DNA from: JAHCIE01 sp034431435
GTDB taxonomy: Bacteria > Chloroflexota > Anaerolineae > Epilineales > JAHCIE01
Length of the DNA: 36,677 bases
Direction: 5' to 3'
Assembly (NCBI GenBank): GCA_034431435.1
Contig: DAOUDG010000051.1
Location: 1 to 36,677 of the forward strand
The notes beneath the pieces were generated by a model that saw only the letters and a program-made list of their open reading frames with translations, ran no database searches and was not told the origin of the DNA. Below, one piece after another: positions 7,215-15,719 of this stretch. A program made the position numbers and the translations under genes. Numbering within the stretch: the first letter of the stretch is position 1; every line of letters begins with the position of its first letter.

Positions 7215-8589
7215 GACGCGGCAGCCAGATAGTGAAAGTCGTGCCGCGGCCGACCTCGCTGGCAACTGTCAGCCGGCCGCCGTGACTCTCGATGATCCAC
7301 TGGGCGATGGGCAGCCCCAGGCCGGTGCCGGCGGGGCGGCCCGCCCGTGCCTTTACCCCCGGCACGCGGTAGAACCGCTCGAAGATGTGGGGCAGATGCT
7401 CCGGGGGAATACCCTGCCCCGTGTCGGCGATCTCCACCCGCACCCAATCCTTATCCTCGTAGACAGACAGTGTGACCTGTCCTCCAGCTGGCGTGTACTT
7501 GATGGCGTTGTCCGTCAGGTTGAGCACCACCTCCTTGAGGCGGTCCGGGTCCCCCGCCACCAGGCCGATGTCCTCGTGGCCGAGGCTCACCGTGACGCCA
7601 TCGGCCAGGGTGCGGGCCTGCGGATACACGTCGAGAACGATGGTCATCATCTCCACCGGCGCGTGCTGGAAGCTCTGCCCGGCGTCGGCCTGCGCCAGTA
7701 GCAACAGGTCGCTGACGACTCGCGACAGGCGGCCTGTCTCCTGGCGAATGGCTTGCAGCGAGATGCGCTGCTCAGCCGGATCATGGATGCCGTTGAGGAG
7801 CAGTTCCACATTGCCCTGGATGGCCGTCAGGGGCGTGCGCAGGGAGTGGGAGGCATCGGCGACGAAACGCTGCTGCGCCTTGAAGGCGCGCTCCAGGCGT
7901 CCCAACATGGCGTTGAAGGTGGCGGCCAGGCGGCCTACCTCGTCCATCGGCCCCTCGTACACGACACGCTGGCTGACGTCTTCCGCGCGCTCGATGCGCT
8001 CCACGACCGCCGTAATTTCGGCAATCGGACGCAGGCCGCGACTGATGATGCCGGCGCTGAGCAGCGTCGCGACTACCAGCGTCAGGGCGGTGCCCAGGGC
8101 ATAGATGAGACGCAGGTTGGCGAGGGTGCGGTCGAGTTCCGTCAGCAGCCGCCCTACCTGGACGATGACCAGGGGCCGACCGCCGACTGCCAGGGTTGAC
8201 GGCACGCTGTAGATGCGCATGCGCCCGCCATCGACCAGGGTCGTGATGTAGCCGGTGCGGCCGGCCATGTTGTCCGCGACCAGCGTCGGGTCGATGGGTA
8301 GGGAACGCGCGCCCAAGTTGTCGGAGCGACTGACGACGGATCCGGAGGGGCCGAGCACCTGGACGTAGGTATCGGGCGTAGCGAACTTCTCGGCGGGCGC
8401 GATGACCACGCCCGCTTCAGGGCGCACGTGTAGGCTGTCGAGAACGCTCTCGGCGCGCTGCTGGAGGGTGTCGTCTACCTCGCGCAGGCCGAGACGGTCC
8501 AGGGCCAGGTAGGACAGGAGGGCGAACAGGATCAGGCTGACGGCGACCAGGGCGACGTTGGCGAGGGTCAGCCGCAGGCGCAGGGACAC
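7201..8589 (-). CDS. Two-component sensor histidine kinase
   Basis: This encodes a 462-residue membrane kinase. A first helix (about 9-30) and a second (about 165-185) flank an outside sensor domain of about 130 residues. A HAMP linker follows (SRGLRPIAEITAVVERIER). The HisKA phospho-acceptor is His248 in DASHSLRTPL; the residue after His is Ser rather than the common Glu, as in PhoQ-type kinases. ATP-binding boxes are all present: LNLTDNAIKYTP (N), ADTGQGIPP (G1), FERFYR (F) and GTGLGLPIA (G2). The GTG start is 3 bases after the stop of the response regulator, so the two form an operon. The signal sensed is unknown. Confidence 0.94.
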   Translation of the reverse strand: MSLRLRLTLANVALVAVSLILFALLSYLALDRLGLREVDDTLQQRAESVLDSLHVRPEAGVVIAPAEKFATPDTYVQVLGPSGSVVSRSDNLGARSLPIDPTLVADNMAGRTGYITTLVDGGRMRIYSVPSTLAVGGRPLVIVQVGRLLTELDRTLANLRLIYALGTALTLVVATLLSAGIISRGLRPIAEITAVVERIERAEDVSQRVVYEGPMDEVGRLAATFNAMLGRLERAFKAQQRFVADASHSLRTPLTAIQGNVELLLNGIHDPAEQRISLQAIRQETGRLSRVVSDLLLLAQADAGQSFQHAPVEMMTIVLDVYPQARTLADGVTVSLGHEDIGLVAGDPDRLKEVVLNLTDNAIKYTPAGGQVTLSVYEDKDWVRVEIADTGQGIPPEHLPHIFERFYRVPGVKARAGRPAGTGLGLPIAQWIIESHGGRLTVASEVGRGTTFTIWLPRLKME

Positions 8590-8592
8590 GGC

Positions 8593-9255
<663 letters not shown>

Positions 9256-9282
9256 GCGCGTCTCCTCAGATGGATGGCTTGT

Positions 9283-9322
9283 GTAGGGGCGGCTCCCGGT
9301 GGCCGCCCTGGTGTTTGGAGGC
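9283..9322 (+). repeat. GTAGGGG palindromic repeat, copy 1
   Basis: A 40-base unit starting GTAGGGGCGGC, with its other arm in GGCCGCCC. It matches the unit at 34653-34692 at about 33 of 40 positions. It lies in the leader of the response regulator gene. Confidence 0.7.
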
Positions 9323-9390
9323 TACGTTGCCTCTGGTCGATGCCCAGGCGATAACGACGCGGACGAGCGCGGAGCCGACGCAGGCCGGCG

Positions 9391-9403
9391 CGGGGGCCTG
9401 CCC

Positions 9404-9407
<4 letters not shown>
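9391..9407 (+). repeat. CGGGGGCCTGCCCCTAC repeat at the end of the NYN gene
   Basis: These 17 bases are identical to 34618-34634. The copy covers the TAG stop of the NYN gene at 9404-9406, so the element supplies the stop codon of that gene. Confidence 0.7.
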
Positions 9408-10288
<881 letters not shown>

Positions 10289-10332
10289 GGGAATTCGACT
10301 TTCGGTATTGCAGGCGCGGTGAATTAGCCTAG

Positions 10333-10361
10333 ATGATAGTCCGAACCCGGTCGGAGGGCAA
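10333..10361 (-). promoter_or_regulatory. Promoter of the NYN gene
   Basis: On the minus strand TTGCCC (10361-10356) and TATCAT (10338-10333) are 17 bases apart, about 45 bases before the ATG at 10288. Confidence 0.55.
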
Positions 10362-10371
10362 CTGGGAACGG

Positions 10372-10475
10372 CCTCCGACCACGGAGGGGTTGAAAGGTGC
10401 AGGTTGGACGTTGAAGGGAGGGCAAAGCCATTCGTTCACTGTCAACCTGCAACCGTCGGTGGTCGGTCGTCGGTG
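10372..10475. repeat. Repeat-rich gap between divergent NYN and ABC genes
   Basis: The 279-base divergent gap holds no gene. It contains a hairpin CCTCCG/CGGAGG (10372-10387) and an inverted repeat TGCAGGTTG (10398-10406) with CAACCTGCA (10443-10451). Three heptamers GTCGGTG, GTCGGTC, GTCGGTG follow (10455-10475). The heptamer is the same unit as in the array at 36644-36677. The ABC promoter could not be placed with confidence. Confidence 0.65.
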
Positions 10476-10567
10476 GTCAGCTTGTGCAACCTGACTGCTC
10501 GCCCGGCGTAATGTATGTGGGCAAGAATGTCTCTACATCAGTAGACTACCCCTAGCGCGGAGGTTTT

Positions 10568-11374
10568 GTGTTTGGACGCCTATTCAACCGCAACAAGCCC
10601 AAGAATGACAGCAATGGCCGCTATCAGCATGGCAACGAGCATCTCATCGAGGTACGGGACGTCATCAAGGTCTACGAGAGCGCGGCCGGCCAGTTCACGG
10701 CCCTCAAGGGTGTGACTCTGCATGTCAATCCCCACGAGTTTGTCGCCGTTGTGGGCAAGTCGGGCTGTGGCAAGTCCACCCTGGTGAACATGGTCACCGG
10801 TATCGACCACCCCACGCAGGGGCAGGTGCTGGTCGGCGACACAGCCGTGCATACCCTCAATGAGGGCCAGCTCGCCCAATGGCGCGGCCGCAACGTTGGC
10901 GTCATCTTCCAGTTCTTCCAACTCCTACCGACGCTGACCGTGGTCGAGAATGTCATGCTACCGATGGACTTCTGCAACATGTACACGCCGCGCGAGCGTC
11001 AGGACCGCGCCATGCACCTGTTGGAGCAGATGGAGATGGCCGAGCACGCCGACAAGCTGCCCTCGGCCACGTCGGGCGGCCAGCAGCAGCGCGTGGCTAT
11101 CGCCCGCGCCCTCGCCAACGACCCACCCATCCTGCTGGCCGACGAGCCGACCGGTAACCTGGACTCGCGCACCGCCGAGGCCATCTTCCGCCTGTTCCAG
11201 GACCTGGTGAGCGGCGGCAAGACCATCGTCATGGTCACCCACGACAAGGACCTGGAGCGCCAGGTGACCCGCGCGGTGGTCATGGCCGATGGGCTGATCG
11301 TCGATGAGGTGATCAACCGTCGCCCGCCTACGCCCTTGCCAGAGTCGGGGTCTGTCGAGGCCTCCTATGCTTAG
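10568..11374 (+). CDS. ABC transporter ATPase, MacB/LolD type
   Basis: A 268-residue nucleotide-binding subunit. After a charged N-terminal extension of about 27 residues come the Walker A motif GKSGCGKST (Lys69), the Q-loop in GVIFQFFQLLPTLTV, the signature SGGQQQRVAIARAL, Walker B ILLADEPTGNLD and the switch His in VMVTHD. The RNVGVIFQ/ENVMLPM pattern is typical of the LolD/MacB class that powers mechanotransmission rather than classical import. The GTG start has GGAGG four bases upstream. Its stop overlaps the next gene in ATGCTTAG, so it is coupled with the permease. The cargo is unknown; no membrane-fusion partner is nearby. Confidence 0.93.
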   Translation: MFGRLFNRNKPKNDSNGRYQHGNEHLIEVRDVIKVYESAAGQFTALKGVTLHVNPHEFVAVVGKSGCGKSTLVNMVTGIDHPTQGQVLVGDTAVHTLNEGQLAQWRGRNVGVIFQFFQLLPTLTVVENVMLPMDFCNMYTPRERQDRAMHLLEQMEMAEHADKLPSATSGGQQQRVAIARALANDPPILLADEPTGNLDSRTAEAIFRLFQDLVSGGKTIVMVTHDKDLERQVTRAVVMADGLIVDEVINRRPPTPLPESGSVEASYA

Positions 11375-13757
11375 TCCACGTTGGCGTAAGGTCGCCCGCG
11401 ACCTGCTCAGCAATAAGATGCGTACCCTGCTGGTGGTCATGTCCATCGCCGTCGGCGTCTTCGCCGTTGGCGTGATCGTTAGCACCCAGTTACTACTCGG
11501 CCACGACCTGGCGACGACCTACGCGGCGACGAACCCCGCCGATGCCGTGCTGATGATGTCGAGCTTCGACAACGATCTGGTGGACACGGTGGCGCGCACG
11601 GAGGGCGTCCGCACCGCCGAGGGGCGGCGCACCGTGAATGTGCGCGTCAACGTGGGCCCCGACGAGTGGCGAACGCTGAATCTGGATGTCATTGACGATT
11701 TCAACAAACAGAAGCTGAGCCGCGTCGATCCGGTCAGTGGCGCATGGCCGCCGCCCGACAAGAGCATGCTGGTCGAGCGCGCCTCCCTCGCCATGCTGAA
11801 TGCCCAGGTGGGCGACAAGGTGACGGTGGAGATGGCCGACGGCAAGACGCGCGAGATCAAGGTCTCGGGCATTGCCCACGACATGAACAAAGTGCCCGCC
11901 GCGTTCACCGGCTCGCCCTACGGCTACGTTAGCGCCAACACTGTGGAGTGGTTGGGCTTTCCCAAGACCTACGACCAGTTGCGCGTGACCTTCAACGGCC
12001 CGCTGACGGACCGCGAGCAGGTGGAAGCCGCCGCCGAGGAGATTCGGAAGAAGGTCGAGAAGGGCGACCAGGAGGTGTACTTCATCTGGGTGCCCACACC
12101 GGGTAAGCACCCCGCCGACGACGCGGTGCAGCCGCTGCTGCTCATTCTCGCCGTGCTGGGCGGCCTGTCGCTGTTTCTGAGCGGCTTTCTGGTGGTCAAC
12201 ACCATGTCGGCGCTACTCATGCAGCAGCGGCGGCAGATCGGCATCATGAAGGCCGTTGGAGCGCAGGCCAACCAGATTACCGGTCTGTACCTGGGCATGG
12301 TGCTCATTTTCGGCGCGCTGGCGCTGTTGGTCGCCATTCCCCTCGGCGCGGCGGGGGCGTGGGGGCTGACAGCCTTCGTAGCCAGCCTGATCAACTTTGA
12401 CATGCAAGGGTTGCGCATCCCCCTGCCCTCGCTCCTGTTGCAGATCGCCGTGGGCCTGCTGGTGCCTCTGGTTGCCTCGTTGATTCCCATCTGGGGCGGC
12501 GTGCGGGTGTCGGTACGCGAGGCGCTCAGTTCCTACGGCCTGGGTAGCGGCCGGTTCGGCACGCACCTGGTAGACCGCATCATGGAGCGGGTGCGGGGCT
12601 TCTCGCGGCCGACCCTCATCTCGCTGCGCAACACCTTTCGGCGCAAGGCGCGCCTGGCGCTGACAATGTTTACCCTGGTGCTGGGCGGCGCGGTATTTAT
12701 CGGCGTGTTGACCGTCCACGCCTCGCTGCTCAATACCCTGGACACCTTCTTCAACTACTGGCGCTATGACGCAGAGATCACTTTCAGTCGCGCCTACCGC
12801 TCTGACCAGGTGACGGCCGAGGCGCTGAGTGTGCCGGGCGTGGTCAGCGCCGAGACGTGGGCCGCCGCACAGGGCGGGCGCGTGCGCAGCGACGGCAAGG
12901 AAGGCCGCGCCCTGACGCTCTTGGGCGTGCCGCCGGATACGACGATGATTCAACCCAAGCTGCTCGAAGGTCGCTGGCTGTTGCCAGAGGACGAGAACGC
13001 CATCGTCATCAACACGGCGGTGCGCGAGCCGGACATGGAGCCTGACATCAAGCTCGGCGACGACGTGACTTTCAAGATTGACGGCCGCGATGAGACCTTC
13101 AAGGTCGTCGGGGTGGCGCGGGCCATGCTCACCGGCCCGCTCGTCTACGCCGACCGTGACTACATGGAGAAAGTCACCAACAGTATCGGGCGGGCGGGCA
13201 GCGTCCAGGTCATCACCGAGCGCAGCGACCGCGCCTTCCAGACGCAGACTGCCGAGGCGTTGAAGGACCACTTCAAGGACAAGGGCATCAATGTCAGCGG
13301 CACACAGGCCATCGGCGACCTGCGCCAGCAGATCGAGTACCAGTTCAACCTTCTGGTGGTCTTCCTGACCATCATGGCGGCGCTGATCGCGGTTGTCGGC
13401 GGCTTGGGATTGATGGGCACGATGAGCATCAACGTCATCGAGCGCACGCGCGAGATTGGCGTGATGCGCGCTATCGGGGCGAGCGACGGCTCAGTGATGC
13501 GCATCTTCCTGACCGAAGGCATCTTCGTCGGACTGCTGAGTTGGGTACAGGCGGCCATCGTCGCCATCCCCATCAGCCGCCTGCTGAGCGCGGCAGTGGG
13601 TCAGGCGTTCCTGCGCTCGCCGCTGGAGTATATCTTCTCGTGGCAGGGCGCGATTCTGTGGCTGTTCATTGTTGTCGTGCTGGCGTCCCTGGCGAGCCTG
13701 TTGCCATCCTGGCACGCTGCCCGCCTCACCGTCCGCGACGTGCTGGCCTACGAGTAA
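11367..13757 (+). CDS. Double FtsX-domain ABC permease
   Basis: A 796-residue permease with two MacB-like periplasmic plus FtsX units in tandem. The first helix is near residues 15-38. An extracytoplasmic domain runs to about 250, then three helices (LLLILAVLGGLSLFLSGFLV and following) reach about 375. A second unit starts with VLGGAVFIGVLTVHASLL, has another outer domain, and ends with three helices to the C-terminus. ISVREALSSYG and LTVRDVLAYE mark the ends of the two FtsX modules. Such permeases work with MacB-type ATPases in lipoprotein or peptide export or envelope remodelling. Start and stop overlap the ATPase by 8 bases; the 3' end is 7 bases from the convergent HerA gene. Confidence 0.92.
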   Translation: MLSPRWRKVARDLLSNKMRTLLVVMSIAVGVFAVGVIVSTQLLLGHDLATTYAATNPADAVLMMSSFDNDLVDTVARTEGVRTAEGRRTVNVRVNVGPDEWRTLNLDVIDDFNKQKLSRVDPVSGAWPPPDKSMLVERASLAMLNAQVGDKVTVEMADGKTREIKVSGIAHDMNKVPAAFTGSPYGYVSANTVEWLGFPKTYDQLRVTFNGPLTDREQVEAAAEEIRKKVEKGDQEVYFIWVPTPGKHPADDAVQPLLLILAVLGGLSLFLSGFLVVNTMSALLMQQRRQIGIMKAVGAQANQITGLYLGMVLIFGALALLVAIPLGAAGAWGLTAFVASLINFDMQGLRIPLPSLLLQIAVGLLVPLVASLIPIWGGVRVSVREALSSYGLGSGRFGTHLVDRIMERVRGFSRPTLISLRNTFRRKARLALTMFTLVLGGAVFIGVLTVHASLLNTLDTFFNYWRYDAEITFSRAYRSDQVTAEALSVPGVVSAETWAAAQGGRVRSDGKEGRALTLLGVPPDTTMIQPKLLEGRWLLPEDENAIVINTAVREPDMEPDIKLGDDVTFKIDGRDETFKVVGVARAMLTGPLVYADRDYMEKVTNSIGRAGSVQVITERSDRAFQTQTAEALKDHFKDKGINVSGTQAIGDLRQQIEYQFNLLVVFLTIMAALIAVVGGLGLMGTMSINVIERTREIGVMRAIGASDGSVMRIFLTEGIFVGLLSWVQAAIVAIPISRLLSAAVGQAFLRSPLEYIFSWQGAILWLFIVVVLASLASLLPSWHAARLTVRDVLAYE

Positions 13758-13764
13758 CTCAACC

Positions 13765-15642
13765 TCAGACCTCTTCCTCCCACTCGGTACGGGGACGGGA
13801 TTGACGCTCGGCCTTGGCGCGGGCGGCCATGCCCACGGTGACGACCTCGGAGCGGGCGCGCTCCAACGCCTTGACCACATCCATGTCCGCGCCGCCTTCC
13901 CGCGATAGGCGCGGGTTGATGCGCACCATGACCGGCACACGCACCAGCGGCCCCAGGATGACGGCCTCGCCGACGTTGAGGCCGGGAAGGTCGGCCAGCA
14001 GGCCCTCGGAGATGCCCTCCGCGGCCTGCTTGACGGCCAGCTGATCCTGGGGGTTGGTCAGGCGCATGATGATCTGCGAGTTGCACTGACTCAGCACGTC
14101 GGAGTGGACCTTGTAGGGCCGCTGCGTCACCAGCACCAGGAATATACCGAACTTGCGACCCTCGGCCGAGATGCGGCGGATGATGCTGGCCGCCTGGCCC
14201 GCCTCGCCCTTCGCCGCGCCGCCGGGGATGAAGTTGTGGGCCTCTTCCAGGACGAAGAACACCGGGCGCGGCAGGCCCTCGGTGACGGCCCTGCGCCAGG
14301 TGTCGTTGAGCACCTTCCACACCACGTAGTCAGAAACCGTAGAATCCATGCCCGCCAGGTCGATGGCCGATAGGGTCATCGGCCGCAGCATCTCGGGCAG
14401 CGGAATGTCGCCGAAGCCCCAGATATCCATGCGCTCCAACGCCTGAATGTACTTGACGGCCTTCTGCGCGCCGCTCACCACGTCAGGCGAGTACTGGCCG
14501 CCGCTGGCCCCGCCGTCGCCGCCGGCCGGCGCGCTGCGCGGGGTCGAGGCGGGCGGCTCGGCGTCGCGGTCCTGGCCCATGCTGTCCCACAGGTCGCCCT
14601 CGGCGCTGTCGTCGGCATCGGTCGCCTCGTCGCTGCCGAGGCCCGCCTTGTCGGCCCAGCGGCGGCGGGCGAAGCGGCTGAACTCGTCGCCGTCGCCCAC
14701 CGAGGGGTTGAGGGGTGTGCGGCGCGCGGCGTCGAGGCCGTCGTCGTCCATGCCCTCGACGCGGTTGGCGATGCGTTCCAGGGCCTTGCGAAAATGCTCG
14801 GGGCCATAGTCACGGCCCCGCAGCTGGTTGTAGACAACCTGGATAGCCTGGCGGATGTTGGCGAAGGCGGGCGGCAGGCCGCACAGGGTGCAGATCTCCT
14901 CGAAGTCGAGCTTTGCGAAGTTGACCTCGAACTTGCGTGATGGGCCGGTATCGGCGTCGGTGAAGCGGCCCTTCTTCTGGCTCGGCAGGCGGTAGATTTC
15001 GACGCGGTCGGCAAAGGGTGTGGGGTGGTTGGCGTCGTCGCGGCGCATGAGCACATAGTCGGAGTTGGGGTCGAAGACGACCACCGTGCCGCCCAGGGTG
15101 AGCAACTGCTCCAAGAGCACGCCGACGGTGTAGCTCTTGCCCGCGCCCGTCTGGGCGATGACGGCCAGATGACGGCGCAGGCCGTTGGGGTCGCAGTCGA
15201 CGCCGACCTGGGGGCGGTTGATGAGCGAGCCAATCTTCATGCCCGACTCGACCTTGGAGAAGAAGCGCTCCAACAGAGCGTCCTCGGCCTTGTGAACCTC
15301 GGCGCCGGGGGCGGCCGCGCCGCGCGGGTAGCGCACGACGTTGTGAGGGTCCAGGTAGCCCAGGACTTTGGCCGTGCCGATGATGATGGGCGGGGCGGAC
15401 CGCAGCCGGGCCAGGATGGCCTCGACCTCGCTATAACTCATGCCGGTGTTGAGGAGGCGCGACGAGACGCTCAACCCGGTCACCTGGGCCAGTACATCCA
15501 TGCGGCGCACGTCATCGCCGACGCGCTCCAGGACGTCGCGCAGGACGACGTATTCCAGGCGGGGTGGCGTGATCTCGCTATTGGTGACGAAGGTGAACTC
15601 GTCGGTGCGCACCTCACCGACCACGTAGCCGACGGCCGACAT
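13765..15642 (-). CDS. HerA-like DNA-translocating ATPase (DUF87)
   Basis: A 625-residue ATPase of the HerA/FtsK superfamily. The N-terminal segment (VGYVVGEVRTDEFTFVTN) fits a HAS-barrel. Walker A is AQTGAGKSYT with Lys169, and the acidic Walker B is FFVLEEAHNF with Glu466/Glu467. The motif LVLVTQRPYKV and an arginine-containing NSQIIMRLTNPQDQ follow. A low-complexity acidic and Gly/Ser-rich insertion lies between about residues 300 and 365. HerA proteins pump DNA, often with the nuclease NurA for end resection, or in defence systems; no nurA or partner gene is adjacent. ATG 15642 has GGAGG seven bases upstream and is preferred over the GTG at 15654, which overlaps that site. Confidence 0.88.
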   Translation of the reverse strand: MSAVGYVVGEVRTDEFTFVTNSEITPPRLEYVVLRDVLERVGDDVRRMDVLAQVTGLSVSSRLLNTGMSYSEVEAILARLRSAPPIIIGTAKVLGYLDPHNVVRYPRGAAAPGAEVHKAEDALLERFFSKVESGMKIGSLINRPQVGVDCDPNGLRRHLAVIAQTGAGKSYTVGVLLEQLLTLGGTVVVFDPNSDYVLMRRDDANHPTPFADRVEIYRLPSQKKGRFTDADTGPSRKFEVNFAKLDFEEICTLCGLPPAFANIRQAIQVVYNQLRGRDYGPEHFRKALERIANRVEGMDDDGLDAARRTPLNPSVGDGDEFSRFARRRWADKAGLGSDEATDADDSAEGDLWDSMGQDRDAEPPASTPRSAPAGGDGGASGGQYSPDVVSGAQKAVKYIQALERMDIWGFGDIPLPEMLRPMTLSAIDLAGMDSTVSDYVVWKVLNDTWRRAVTEGLPRPVFFVLEEAHNFIPGGAAKGEAGQAASIIRRISAEGRKFGIFLVLVTQRPYKVHSDVLSQCNSQIIMRLTNPQDQLAVKQAAEGISEGLLADLPGLNVGEAVILGPLVRVPVMVRINPRLSREGGADMDVVKALERARSEVVTVGMAARAKAERQSRPRTEWEEEV

Positions 15643-15676
15643 ATCCCCTCCCACGCGCGATGGACCCGCTGGTCAC

Positions 15677-15705
15677 AGTATACCGCAATGGTCGAGATCG
15701 AACAA
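15677..15705 (-). promoter_or_regulatory. Promoter of the HerA-like gene
   Basis: On the minus strand TTGTTC (15705-15700) and TATACT (15682-15677) are 17 bases apart, about 35 bases before the ATG at 15642. It lies just after the stop of the upstream fusion gene, so the ATPase can be transcribed on its own. Confidence 0.6.
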
Positions 15706-15719
15706 GTGTGCCAGGCGGG

